A stretch of DNA of 64,000 nucleotides from UBA5359 sp002410925 [NCBI: bacterium UBP13_UBA5359] (GTDB taxonomy: Bacteria > UBP13 > UBA5359): assembly GCA_002410925.1 (NCBI GenBank), contig DHPR01000011.1:1-64000 (forward strand), given 5' to 3'. The notes below the pieces were generated by a model, which had not been told where the DNA came from, did not search any database, and saw nothing but the letters and a program-made list of their open reading frames with translations. Below, piece by piece: positions 48,620 to 57,640 of the stretch. The position numbers and the translations under genes were made by a program. The first letter of the stretch is position 1, and every line of letters starts with the position of its first letter.

Positions 48620-49303
48620 CTATTCCTCTTTGAAAATCCTGAGGTAATCAAACTGCGCTGTGCAGTTCATGAAGAACAACCCAGCTGGTCCGCATAGATA
48701 TGGGTCACTCTCATCGAGGTATTCAAATTCCAATTTGTCGTCGCAGTGGACGGCGATTGATACGGTATCGTTCTCTAGATTCTTGACAGATACTCTTATC
48801 TTATGCTCTTCGTAAGGATCCAACTTAGTCTTGCCAAAAATGTCTCCTCTACCATAGCTCTTGGAAAGGGTAATTCTCCCCTCCCAGATAGAAACAGCAT
48901 AATGCTTATAATTATCCCTTTGCTTCCTGAAAACGATATGCGGTATACTGGAGGAAAAACCCCCTTTGGTTAGCATTCGCATCTTCGTTTCGATTTCATA
49001 ATTCAGCCAGCTCTCACTCTCCGCCAACATAAGGTATGCATTAGTCCCATATGCCGCTGGGCCGGTTCTGGCTCCCGGGAATTCAACAATCAACTTTCCA
49101 TTCTTCAATCGGATGCAATTCCTCGCACCGGACCATTGAAATGAGAGATCATCAGAATCAAAATCGTCACTGAAGAGAACTTCTTTTTTCGCCTTTTCAG
49201 CCTTTTCCGCTATTTCGGCCGCGTTACCGAGAGTACCGGGTAAAAAAAGAAACAGCCACAAAGAAAGAATAAGCATTGATACTTTTACTTGCAGATCTGA
49301 CAT
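48620..49303 (-). CDS. Secreted concanavalin-like (DUF1080-type) protein
   Basis: 227 residues. A signal peptide (hydrophobic 8-26, cleaved near GNAAE) is followed by a single jelly-roll domain: VLFSDDFDSDDLSFQWSG at the start, NGKLIVEFPG, WLNYEIETKMRM, HKIRVSVKN and PAGLFFMNCTAQFDYLRI at the end. This order is that of LamG/DUF1080 glycan-binding domains. No catalytic residues are obvious. It is the first secreted product after the pseudopilin in the DeoR-led operon and probably binds the glycan that the two giant proteins act on (inference). Strong GGGAGGGG ribosome site. Confidence 0.72.
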   Translation of the reverse strand: MSDLQVKVSMLILSLWLFLFLPGTLGNAAEIAEKAEKAKKEVLFSDDFDSDDLSFQWSGARNCIRLKNGKLIVEFPGARTGPAAYGTNAYLMLAESESWLNYEIETKMRMLTKGGFSSSIPHIVFRKQRDNYKHYAVSIWEGRITLSKSYGRGDIFGKTKLDPYEEHKIRVSVKNLENDTVSIAVHCDDKLEFEYLDESDPYLCGPAGLFFMNCTAQFDYLRIFKEE

Positions 49304-49338
49304 AACACAACCCCTCCCTTTTTATCTAATCAACACAA

Positions 49339-50004
49339 TTAATAGTCAATGCGGTTCATAATATTAATAAAATCATTAGTTTCTACATGCCCCCATGATG
49401 TTAATCTTATTGATTGATCCAACTTTCCACCGGGATCATTACACCATACAACCTCACCGTTGAAGAGCAATACATTAAAACCGTCCCGATGAGGCGGGTA
49501 GGAGCGTTCCATGTATTGAGCATACAAGGCATCGATGACAGCTGGGAATTTTTCTCTGATAGCCTCCTCAATAGTCATAGTAGTTGCGTTTTTATAGCTA
49601 TAGCCCATAAAATAATTATACGAGCAAAACATATGATTATAGTAAGCTGTCCGGGGTAAATAGAAGTAACTCTTTTTGTCATCTTTAAGATACGAAGGAC
49701 AGTACAGTGTTGCTCCATTGCCGAGATATTTACCTTCATACAGCAGGCCTAACCCTGTCCATTTGTTGTTTACTCTAACTGCATTATCCCAATCTGTCTG
49801 TGCCGTGTTGGTCGGCAACACATCATCGTAATCTTGAACATACATAAGCAGAGCCATGCCTATTTGCTTCATATTACTGATGCATTTGGTTTGCCTGGCT
49901 TTTTCCCGGGTTTGTGAAAAGACAGGGAAAAGTATTCCTGCCAATAACGCTATTATAGCTACAACTACTAATAGCTCTATTAAGGTGAACCCCTTACGCT
50001 CCAT
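49339..50004 (-). CDS. H-X9-DG prepilin-like protein (pseudopilin) A
   Basis: 221 residues from the second ATG (50004); the upstream ATG at 50010 is also possible, but its distance to AGAGG is too short. The prepilin peptidase site is KG-FTLIE, with E at +5, followed by a 20-residue hydrophobic helix ([19 protein letters not shown]) and [16 protein letters not shown]. Near the C terminus [12 protein letters not shown] fits H-X9-DG except that D is N. The protein should be cleaved by a prepilin peptidase, which is not in the window. Related proteins abound in Planctomycetes. It follows deoR by 81 bp. Confidence 0.85.
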   Translation of the reverse strand: MERKGFTLIELLVVVAIIALLAGILFPVFSQTREKARQTKCISNMKQIGMALLMYVQDYDDVLPTNTAQTDWDNAVRVNNKWTGLGLLYEGKYLGNGATLYCPSYLKDDKKSYFYLPRTAYYNHMFCSYNYFMGYSYKNATTMTIEEAIREKFPAVIDALYAQYMERSYPPHRDGFNVLLFNGEVVWCNDPGGKLDQSIRLTSWGHVETNDFINIMNRIDY

Positions 50005-50085
50005 GATCATAGCCCTCTTTATCTATGATTATAATCTCGCTGCTTTGTATATGCGTTTCCTGACATTTTCTATAAGCACCTTATA

Positions 50086-50847
50086 TCAACAAATAACGAC
50101 CTCAATCCCTTCTTCTCTAAGATAACGCACACTATTCTCAGATGCATCGGAATCTGTAATAATCATGCGGACAACACTTAACGGAGCAACAGCAGCAAAA
50201 TACACCTTACCGATTTTTGAGCTATCGGTTACTATAATAACTTCCTTGGCCACATTGATCATCGCTTGCTTCATTTGAGCTACTGGAAGATTAGGATCTG
50301 TGATCCCCTTAAATATATCCAGACCACTGGTACCAAGCACTACTTTATCAACAAAAATCTTATCAATAGTAGCGCAGGCTAACGGACCATATAGCGCATA
50401 AAATGCCTTATCTGCAGTGCCTCCGGTAAGATTTACCGTAACGCCTTTTGACGGAGCAAGCGTGTACGCTATCTCCAGCGAATTGGTAACTACAGTAAGG
50501 TTCATTTTATCTTTCAGCAACTTCGCCAACTCATAGGTCGTGCTGCCGGCATCAAGTATGATGGTTTCATTATTATTAATATAATCTCTTGCCTTTAAAG
50601 CAATTCTTTTTTTTATATCTAAATTTGGTATTTCCTTTAACAGAGATAATTCGGGAGACGGCCCCCTGCTAGCAACAGCCCCTCCATGAACTTTCAAAAG
50701 CAAACCCTTGCTTGATAAATCCTTTATATCTCTTCTAACAGTAGCTTCGCTTACACGACAAATCGCGGCAATTTCGCTGATCTTGCCTTTGGCGTTAGTT
50801 TCTATATATTCAATAATTTTCTTTCTTCTCTCAACAGCACTACACAT
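50086..50847 (-). CDS. DeoR-family transcriptional regulator
   Basis: 253 residues. The N-terminal helix-turn-helix (KIIEYIETNAKGKISEIAAICRVSEATVRRDIKDLSSKGLLLKVHGGAV) is followed by the DeoR sensor domain, a ribose-isomerase-like fold (ILDAGSTTYELAKLLKD, VVTNSLEIAYTLA, GTSGLDIFKGITDPN, IIVTDSSKIGK). Such proteins are usually repressors released by a sugar phosphate. It heads a run of seven closely spaced minus-strand genes. Large inverted repeats upstream are candidate operators. Confidence 0.92.
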   Translation of the reverse strand: MCSAVERRKKIIEYIETNAKGKISEIAAICRVSEATVRRDIKDLSSKGLLLKVHGGAVASRGPSPELSLLKEIPNLDIKKRIALKARDYINNNETIILDAGSTTYELAKLLKDKMNLTVVTNSLEIAYTLAPSKGVTVNLTGGTADKAFYALYGPLACATIDKIFVDKVVLGTSGLDIFKGITDPNLPVAQMKQAMINVAKEVIIVTDSSKIGKVYFAAVAPLSVVRMIITDSDASENSVRYLREEGIEVVIC

Positions 50848-50896
50848 AGTTTGCTTACCCTTATATTTATATCCTTCTAGGTTGCTCTTGCTTTAT

Positions 50897-50915
50897 GAAT
50901 AATCTAGCATTATTC
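50897..50915. promoter_or_regulatory. Inverted repeat in the deoR upstream region
   Basis: GAATAAT (50897-50903) and ATTATTC (50909-50915) flank CTAGC. It lies 50-68 bp upstream of the deoR start and is a candidate operator or part of the promoter region. Confidence 0.4.
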
Positions 50916-50939
50916 GTCATTTTTGTCAACATTTGATCG

Positions 50940-50983
50940 TTTACGCAATAATACTGCTCATTTGCGCAGTATTATTGCGTAAA
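50940..50983. promoter_or_regulatory. Long perfect palindrome upstream of deoR
   Basis: Arms TTTACGCAATAATACTGC (50940-50957) and GCAGTATTATTGCGTAAA (50966-50983) pair perfectly over 18 bp around an 8-base spacer. AAATGAGC just outside can also pair with GCTCATTT in the spacer region, which gives a second fold. No T run follows, so it does not look like a terminator. It is 93 bp upstream of deoR. An operator, a mobile-element scar, or a strong RNA or DNA hairpin are the options. Confidence 0.7.
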
Positions 50984-51240
50984 TGAGCAATATTACAGGA
51001 AGTGCCTTGTCTCATAAAAACCTATTCGAAACAGTATCGATGCCTCAAATTAAAAATCTACTTGGAATGACCTCCGGATTAAGGGCTTATTTAGCATTAG
51101 CAGAGCAGAGTATTTTGCAATCCGGAGGTTAGCTATGTATGGGTAGCCTTTGCCATGTAAAGAACACAAATCCCTTTTCAGAGGGACTAAAGCCGAATAC
51201 AAACGTGTCTCTAAAAGGGATAAAAAGACTATCCTTAGAG
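50984..51240. other. Gene-free stretch between deoR and the IS3 remnant
   Basis: No supported gene on either strand. One feature stands out: ACCTCCGGATT (51070-51080) and AATCCGGAGGT (51119-51129) form perfect 11-bp inverted arms around 38 bases. The sequence from 51130 to 51240 is rich in short A and G runs and looks degraded. Confidence 0.4.
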
Positions 51241-51618
51241 TGTACCCGAAAGAGTGGAGACTTCAAGAGGCAAAGTGATAAAATAAGCCAAAGGGGGTCT
51301 TCAGGGTATGAGAAAAGGACAGAAACAGAATAAGTATACAACGGAGTTCAAGGAGAGGGCGGCTCTCGCTATACCCCAACGGAGCATGAAGAGTTAAAGG
51401 CTCTACGTAAAGAGAACCAACGATTGCGGGAAGAACGTGACATCTTAAAAAAAGCAGTCATCTTCTTCACGAAGGAGAGCGAAAGCGGTTCGAGTTTATA
51501 GCGGACCATGAAGGCCAGTTCTCCATAGAGACAGGATGCCGAGTTCTGGGCGTATCCCCCAGTGGGTATTACGCTTATAAGCGGCGTGACGCCAGCAGGC
51601 GTGAGGAAGATAATATTT
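51241..51618 (+). mobile_element. IS3-family insertion sequence remnant
   Basis: The left end starts with TGTACCCGAAAGAGTGG, of the kind that begins IS3 elements. A plus-strand frame from ATG 51308 gives MRKGQKQNKYTTEFKERAAL, an orfA start. An internal deletion follows; the next frame gives ELKALRKENQRLREERDILKK, the orfA leucine-zipper end, and then AVIFFTKES. A frame change at about 51481 leads into RFEFIADHEGQFSIETGC and VSPSGYYAYKRR, the orfB start. The element stops abruptly at 51618, at the very end of the alpha-mannosidase gene. The catalytic DDE region and right end are missing, so it is dead. Confidence 0.85.
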
Positions 51619-54072
51619 CTATATCCTCTCCATCAAATTGTCCGATTGCATTGTCCATTTTTGTTTCCGAATGAAAAGACGTACCGTTAACAATTGCCAT
51701 GGATATAGTTTCACCGTTCCTACAATCTTCCCCAACACGCATATGTCCGCTCTTCGTTCATTGCCGGTCTCTTCCCATAAATGCAACACCCAACCGTGAC
51801 CGTCTTCGGCTTTTTTCAGAGCAGTCATCACTACACCGTCGGAATCAACCGAAATCACTGATTGAGATGGGGGCAATTCCCCTGCATGAGGAAACCCCAA
51901 TGTAATGTGTACCGGCATATTCAATTCTCTTGCAGCCTGCGAAATGCTCTTTGCAGGTACGATGACATATTTGAAAATATGGGTGCCGATATCCATAAAG
52001 GGCCTTTCAGGTGAAGCATGGCGCTCATCTATTATCTTATTGCCACATAATGGTGAACGCACTACCGACATGCGCAACTTGTTGCCGGTTATATTAAAGC
52101 CGTACTTTCCGGTAGCAGCCAAGCCGACGCCATCACTGTTGCCTGTAAATACCGCTACCCATCCGTTACAGGGAACCTCACCAATATCAGGCACTCTCTC
52201 TACAACAGCGTACGGTGCGGAAAACAACGCCTTGAAATTCTCTCCATCAATAGGAAATTCCAATTTGCACAGACTATTAGGTTCATTCCATATCAATCTT
52301 GCCTGACAATCGATACGTTTTAATCCACGATAGAGAGTGAACTCTTGAATAAGACGGCTGCAGCTATATTGACTGATTACCAGTAGTGTGGCTTTTATCG
52401 GCCCTTTTTGCAATATATGAACCTTTGTTGTTTTGAATTTGCCTGATACTTTATCCCAGGAATCTATTTTTGATCCCCATAAGTTACCCATATCTTCCAA
52501 AACGATACCGGCTGCCGCATCGCCGCTGAACCACTGTTTTCCGCTTTCGACATCGCTTACCCGGATACCGTATCTCCCCGGCTGGGCTGCAATACGGAGG
52601 TACTTATTACTAATAAAACGCTCATCATTCTTTTCACCCGCCGTGATTTCCTCAGGCAAAAGTAATGGTGTTTCAGTTGGCTGCAACCAGTAGGTAGCAT
52701 ACCCGCAGGCAGGTATTTGTGCCATAAAACAGCCCCTTACCCGCCATTCCTGCTTAATATTCACTTCTGTGGGCAAAAATTGAATAGGAACTTTTGTGCC
52801 ATCAGATGCAATGGCACAAGCATACCGTATTCTTCGTTCGCCGTCTCCCGAGCTTAACGGTCTGTATTCCAATAACCATTCCAATTCTATCGGTCCGCTG
52901 AAAGGTGTTCCATGAGAATTGAAAAGTAAAACAGGCATTCCCTCGCGTACGGAAGTATCGATATTCAAAAAAATCGGCAAAGCGGCATCATTGGCTACTG
53001 ATTTGGCTTCATGCCGAACACACCCTAAATGATCGAGCGCCTCGTCACAAACGCGTTCGATAGCAGTTCCAGGCAAGATATCATGGGCTTGGTTAAAAAG
53101 GATGCCTTTCCATATCTTTTTTATGGGCTCTCCAGGGTACCCGGCCTGGCCTAGTATATCTGCAACAGAGGCCCATCTTTCGGCACAATTTACCAGACTT
53201 TCTGCTTCATGATAGGCGCTTTTTACTGTTGCCGCTGAAGTATAGCAGCCACGTGCATAAAACTGCAATTCCCCTTCAATCACAGGAAGCTGCAAAGCAT
53301 ATTCTTCTACATTGGCAAAAAACTGACCCAGGGTAGAGAGTCTTAATTCGCAACCCTCCGGCGGATGAGCAATGTTTTCGTATATCTCGGCTACAAGCCG
53401 CCGATTTAAGCCGCCACCGTGATCGCCAAATCCAATCAGCATTAACCAGTCATGCAGGCCGTCCGGCACCTGCTGTAATCCACGGCGAATACGCGCATTC
53501 AACGTAAAAGCAGGATCGGTTTCCTCAAACTCCAACCCATAGCTCTCCAAGTTGACAGTTATAATTTCACTTCCATCCGAACCTCGCCAGCGGAAAAGCC
53601 TTGAAGGTGTAGGTAAATCTTCTTGGGAGGGGCGACGTTGTACAGCAAAACGACAGCCGACAGCCCGGTATATTGACGGCAAACCGGCAGCATGCCCAAA
53701 GCTATCAACATTATAGGCTATTTCAGGTATGATACCGAAACGACTATGAAAATACTGCTGGCCATATAAAAACTGCCTTACATATGTTTCTCCATCGCCC
53801 AAATTATTATCCGGTTGCAACAGTGTGCCACCGGTAATCTCCCAGCGGCCTGCCCCAATCAAACGTGTTATACGAGCAAAAAGGTCTGGATCATGTTTTT
53901 CGATATGCTCATAAATGAACGCTTCTCCACGTGTAAAAGTGATATCGCTATGCTCTTCCATGAGAGATGCTACCGCCCTGCATGTAGCTATCCCTTCGTT
54001 CAATCCTTCCCGCCAATCCCAAAGCCAAGCAATATCGAGATGTGCGTTGGGAATCAAATGAATTCTAAGCAT
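51619..54072 (-). CDS. Alpha-mannosidase, GH38
   Basis: Removes alpha-linked mannose. 817 residues, no signal peptide. Zinc ligands H11 and D13 are in IPNAHLDIAWLWDW; the catalytic nucleophile is D123 in YNVDSFGHAAGLP. The middle helical domain includes KIWKGILFNQAHDILPGT (His ligand), and a beta-rich C-terminal half follows. The ribosome site is AGGAGG. The C terminus ends exactly where an IS3 remnant begins, so the last residues may be altered. It is the last gene of the GntR/LacI-led set and could process oligosaccharides released by the secreted proteins. Confidence 0.93.
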   Translation of the reverse strand: MLRIHLIPNAHLDIAWLWDWREGLNEGIATCRAVASLMEEHSDITFTRGEAFIYEHIEKHDPDLFARITRLIGAGRWEITGGTLLQPDNNLGDGETYVRQFLYGQQYFHSRFGIIPEIAYNVDSFGHAAGLPSIYRAVGCRFAVQRRPSQEDLPTPSRLFRWRGSDGSEIITVNLESYGLEFEETDPAFTLNARIRRGLQQVPDGLHDWLMLIGFGDHGGGLNRRLVAEIYENIAHPPEGCELRLSTLGQFFANVEEYALQLPVIEGELQFYARGCYTSAATVKSAYHEAESLVNCAERWASVADILGQAGYPGEPIKKIWKGILFNQAHDILPGTAIERVCDEALDHLGCVRHEAKSVANDAALPIFLNIDTSVREGMPVLLFNSHGTPFSGPIELEWLLEYRPLSSGDGERRIRYACAIASDGTKVPIQFLPTEVNIKQEWRVRGCFMAQIPACGYATYWLQPTETPLLLPEEITAGEKNDERFISNKYLRIAAQPGRYGIRVSDVESGKQWFSGDAAAGIVLEDMGNLWGSKIDSWDKVSGKFKTTKVHILQKGPIKATLLVISQYSCSRLIQEFTLYRGLKRIDCQARLIWNEPNSLCKLEFPIDGENFKALFSAPYAVVERVPDIGEVPCNGWVAVFTGNSDGVGLAATGKYGFNITGNKLRMSVVRSPLCGNKIIDERHASPERPFMDIGTHIFKYVIVPAKSISQAARELNMPVHITLGFPHAGELPPSQSVISVDSDGVVMTALKKAEDGHGWVLHLWEETGNERRADICVLGKIVGTVKLYPWQLLTVRLFIRKQKWTMQSDNLMERI

Positions 54073-54239
54073 ACAAATTTCCTCCTGTTCAATAACATCC
54101 TCCGGAATTATTGATCCCGGAACAAATTGTAACAGGATGCTTCGGTTACGGATATGCAGACATTCTGCTGAAGCACCCCGTTACAGAAGTTCATGAAATC
54201 AATAGCACAGCATATTGAGCAATGTTTGCCTCTTCCTCG

Positions 54240-55061
54240 TTAGTCTTGGTATGTCGGAAATTCCGACGATTGGACTGTGGCACGAGGCTGATAACTTAAT
54301 ATGGCGCTTATTTCTTGATCCATCGCAGACACATCTACGCTTGAGGGAGGGTTATAAGGATCGAAGTTATCCGTATACCTTATACACTTGGAGATACGCA
54401 GTTCATCAATAGATCCCGTGAAGTAACTCCATATACCCCCCGAGGGATAACCTCTTCCTATGTAAAGAGGATTTCCGCTTTCGCTTCTCAAAGGATTCTT
54501 ATTAGTCGGTATATAGCCGATACGGGTACCATCAACATACAACCCCATATGCCCAGAACCGTACGTTGCCGCTATATGATGCCATACGCCCAATGTCAAA
54601 GCGGGAGTATAGATACTATCCAGTACTCCTACCGAGTCATAGAAAATCATCCTGAGAATGTTTCCCGATCTTCCGGCTAATCGCCAGTTCCAGTTTCTAA
54701 ACAGTATATCCTTATTAAGCACTATAGTCGTAGGCTTGAACCAGAACTCTATGGTGAGGTTATCCACAACGTTCAGACTGGTGTGATTGGGGATCGTTAC
54801 GTAATCATCGACCCCGTCGAAGTTAACGGCTGAACCGAATACACCCGCACCTCTGCCGGCGCCACCGGAGATTGTCCCCATGTTGTCATTGCTGCTGGCA
54901 TCCGTAACCGTATCACCCCCCGCCTCGTTGAAATGCAACAGCAGCACCGTGTTAGCATCATTTTGATAAAGCGTATCTGCGGCCGAGCTTACCTTTACGC
55001 ACACCGACAACATCATGATACTGATTAGAAGAATCCCACTGAATACTCGTCCCATTCTCAT
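54240..55061 (-). CDS. Secreted LamG-domain protein
   Basis: 273 residues. A signal peptide (GILLISIMMLSVCVKVSSAA) is followed by one LamG/concanavalin-type domain (about 32-235): VLLLHFNEAGGD, GVDDYVTIPN, LTIEFWFKPT, GVWHHIAATYGSGHMGLYVDG, LYIGRGYPSGGIW, GSIDELRISKCIRY. The rest is a short tail, VDVSAMDQEISAIL. The LamG part is nearly the same DNA as in the next gene upstream, while the large catalytic-type region of that gene is absent. The tail resembles that gene's last residues (DVSNLDNEIAALL). Probably a glycan-binding partner produced by duplication and domain loss. Confidence 0.82.
   Translation of the reverse strand: MRMGRVFSGILLISIMMLSVCVKVSSAADTLYQNDANTVLLLHFNEAGGDTVTDASSNDNMGTISGGAGRGAGVFGSAVNFDGVDDYVTIPNHTSLNVVDNLTIEFWFKPTTIVLNKDILFRNWNWRLAGRSGNILRMIFYDSVGVLDSIYTPALTLGVWHHIAATYGSGHMGLYVDGTRIGYIPTNKNPLRSESGNPLYIGRGYPSGGIWSYFTGSIDELRISKCIRYTDNFDPYNPPSSVDVSAMDQEISAILSYQPRATVQSSEFPTYQD
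54345..55061 (-). repeat. Duplicated LamG cassette, copy 1
   Basis: About 715 bp covering the signal peptide and LamG domain; matches 56815-57527 with scattered point changes, roughly 93 percent identical by eye. Both ends of the match coincide with domain ends. Confidence 0.85.
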
Positions 55062-55094
55062 TTCGCTTTCCCTCCTTAATACGCATCATTTACC

Positions 55095-57527
55095 CTACAG
55101 CAATGCGGCAATCTCATTATCCAGATTCGATACATCAATATATAGTGTCTCTACCTGTGATGCAATTGTTACGGCGTTACCTGCAAGAAATTCGTTTTCA
55201 TAATCAAAAAACGATTGGCTCAAAGTTATTATCTGATTTCGGCAAGGTCCTATAACGTCTTCACCGTGAGTAAGACAAAGAATGTTCATATTATTGTTAA
55301 TATTAGTAAAAACATCTCTGATGTTCTCCAATCTTCCGCTAACTGTGTTAAATGATGGGGCTGCCCCAAGCACGGTCGTTATTTGTGACTTGCACTCATC
55401 AACTTTCTGCATGGCTAACACATAGTTACCTGCGTTCCATGCCGTTTGAATATCCTGTAAATAGCCTTGAAATGTTATGTTATAGCTTTCTGGATTATAT
55501 GCTTGAACCTGTTCCAAATCTATTTTTATAATGTCTCTTTCGGCATTTATGCGTTTGCGTAAGATTTGGTTCTTTATATCCGCGAACTCCTGCTGTGTTG
55601 CAAATAAGAAAATCCTTCCTTCGCCGGGTAGCAAACTACTAACACTAAAAGACACTGTAGTCTCTCCAACAGTACCGATGCTTTGATCACTTAGGTTATA
55701 AAGATCAAAAACATTCTTATCACCCTGCTTGGGTATGGATATTCCCCCCGGTCCAGTTTGTCGCGAGTTGTTCACATCATTATTGAAAACAACATAATAA
55801 TCTACATCCCATCCACTATCCCTTAAAACTCCCGTTGCGATAGCCGGCCGCTGTACCCCGCCACAATCAATATTAACAGTGTCAACTGTTATTTCAGGCG
55901 AATTAACTACCTGCGTTTTGGCAAGCAACGGACCTATTGAAGTAAAATACTTCCCCATATTTCCGACTTCTTCCCAGAGGTTAGTGGCACCTATCCATGG
56001 CGTTGTCAAGGTAAAATCAAACTTTTCCCCTCCCCATGGGACGATCCGCCATCTGGTTTCGTGGTTATAAATGAAGAAGTAAAGTCCTTTTGCTCCGTTA
56101 GCCAATGCCTGATAGCACATTACTCGAAACTCCGGCACAGATGGAAACATGGCTATTCTTTTATCCTGATACCCTTGAATCCAAGTCCATGCGGGCTTGT
56201 TCCCTGCAAACTCACGAATGTTCCGGACCCGTTCTCCCATAATCCAAGGATCCCGAACACCCGGACTCGACCTAATGGGATAATTAGTGGCGTAACTCGA
56301 CCTAATGGGATAATTAGTGGAGTAATAAACGTTCAGATATGGTGCATAATACCGCATACTGCTTTGTAACTCGAAATCAAAGCCAAAGCCTGTCTCTCCC
56401 CAATGCTTCTGGCTTATGCCTTCTATAAGCTTTTTAAGCTTAATAAACGAAAGTATATGTTGTGGCTTCGCTTCGTCCGCCAATGCCCAATATAAAATGT
56501 TGCTTTCGTCTTTATACTTTTCCAATCTCGCTGAACAAGCGTCTATTACATCCTGAGGGACATCAGCTTGAGCAGCAGCAGGATGTAATCCGGGCACCAA
56601 ATAAAGACCGTATTTTTTGATGTCTGCGCAGAGGCTATCCGTCGTTCCGATAGTTGGATCGGGAAAATAGTTTGGGGAATAAGCAGTGTTTATATAGTGC
56701 TTTTTTATATCTTTGAACTGTTTTGCTCTCATTGTCTCAATGCTTTCATTAAATATCCCCGCCATATGAGAAGAGATAATCGGATGAAAATAAACCCCAT
56801 ATAGGAAACATGGCAGAGGAGGATTATAAGGATCAAAGCTATCCGTATACCTTATACACTTGGAGATACGCAGTTCATCAATGGATCCCGTGAAATAACT
56901 CCATTTCTCCCCCGAGGGATAACCCCTTCCTATGTAAAGAGGATTTCCGTTTTCGCTTCTCAAAGGATTCTTATTTGTCGGTATATAGCCGATACGGGTA
57001 CCATCGACATATAACCCCATATGCCCAGAACCGTACGTTGCCGCTATATGATGCCATACGCCCAGCGTCAAAGCGGGAGTAAAGATATCGAACAGCCCTC
57101 CTGCAGAGTCATAGAAAATCATCCTGAGAATGTTTCCCGATCTTCCTGCTAATCGCCAGTTCCAGTTTCTAAAGAGTATATCCTTATTAAGCGCTATCGT
57201 CGTAGGCTTGAACCAGAACTCTATGGTGAAGTTATCCGCAACGTTCAGACTGGTGTGGTTGGGGATCGTTACATAATCATCGACTCCGTCAAAGTTAAGG
57301 GCTGAACCGAATACACCCGCACCTCTGCCGGCGCCGCCGGAGATTGTTCCCGTGTTGGCATTACTGCTGGCATCTGCAACCGTATCGCCCTCCGCCTCGT
57401 TGAAATGTAACAGCAGCACCGTGTTAGCATCATTTTGATAAAGCGTATCTGCAGCCGAGCTTACCTTTACATACACCGACAACATCATGATACTGATTAA
57501 AAGAACCACACTGAATAACTTTTTCAT
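55095..57527 (-). CDS. Secreted LamG plus TIM-barrel glycosidase-like protein
   Basis: 810 residues. Signal peptide 1-25, LamG domain about 30-235, then a TIM-barrel-like region (about 240-560) resembling GH42/GH-A enzymes in style: FLYGVYFHPIISSHMAG, YWALADEAKPQH (a candidate acid-base Glu/Asp site), PAWTWIQGYQD, MCYQALANGAKGLYFF. A beta domain follows, then a helical C-terminal tail of about 160 residues with coiled-coil character. Around residues 402-421 a 10-residue unit (NYPIRSS) is duplicated by a 30-bp tandem repeat. No family could be named. It lies 113 bp after a sugar isomerase gene and 33 bp before the LamG-only gene. Confidence 0.72.
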   Translation of the reverse strand: MKKLFSVVLLISIMMLSVYVKVSSAADTLYQNDANTVLLLHFNEAEGDTVADASSNANTGTISGGAGRGAGVFGSALNFDGVDDYVTIPNHTSLNVADNFTIEFWFKPTTIALNKDILFRNWNWRLAGRSGNILRMIFYDSAGGLFDIFTPALTLGVWHHIAATYGSGHMGLYVDGTRIGYIPTNKNPLRSENGNPLYIGRGYPSGEKWSYFTGSIDELRISKCIRYTDSFDPYNPPLPCFLYGVYFHPIISSHMAGIFNESIETMRAKQFKDIKKHYINTAYSPNYFPDPTIGTTDSLCADIKKYGLYLVPGLHPAAAQADVPQDVIDACSARLEKYKDESNILYWALADEAKPQHILSFIKLKKLIEGISQKHWGETGFGFDFELQSSMRYYAPYLNVYYSTNYPIRSSYATNYPIRSSPGVRDPWIMGERVRNIREFAGNKPAWTWIQGYQDKRIAMFPSVPEFRVMCYQALANGAKGLYFFIYNHETRWRIVPWGGEKFDFTLTTPWIGATNLWEEVGNMGKYFTSIGPLLAKTQVVNSPEITVDTVNIDCGGVQRPAIATGVLRDSGWDVDYYVVFNNDVNNSRQTGPGGISIPKQGDKNVFDLYNLSDQSIGTVGETTVSFSVSSLLPGEGRIFLFATQQEFADIKNQILRKRINAERDIIKIDLEQVQAYNPESYNITFQGYLQDIQTAWNAGNYVLAMQKVDECKSQITTVLGAAPSFNTVSGRLENIRDVFTNINNNMNILCLTHGEDVIGPCRNQIITLSQSFFDYENEFLAGNAVTIASQVETLYIDVSNLDNEIAALL
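56265..56324. repeat. 30-bp in-frame tandem duplication
   Basis: Two adjacent 30-bp units (56265-56294 and 56295-56324) differ by a single base (C/A). They encode two copies of a 10-residue segment with NYPIRSS in the TIM-barrel region of the LamG enzyme. The near identity suggests a recent slippage event. Confidence 0.9.
56815..57527 (-). repeat. Duplicated LamG cassette, copy 2
   Basis: Partner of 54345-55061. Covers the signal peptide and LamG domain of the larger protein. Confidence 0.85.
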
Positions 57528-57640
57528 TATCCGTTCCCTTCATTCTTTTTTACAGGACCTCACCACGTATATTCCATCTCTACAGATTTATAAATACAAC
57601 TGCCTTGATTGTAATTAACTGCTGGGTATCTATTCAATAA

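Noticed and set aside
50984-51240. Possible second insertion sequence based on the 11-bp inverted repeat at 51070-51129
   Set aside because: No transposase sequence or target duplication was seen between or next to the arms.
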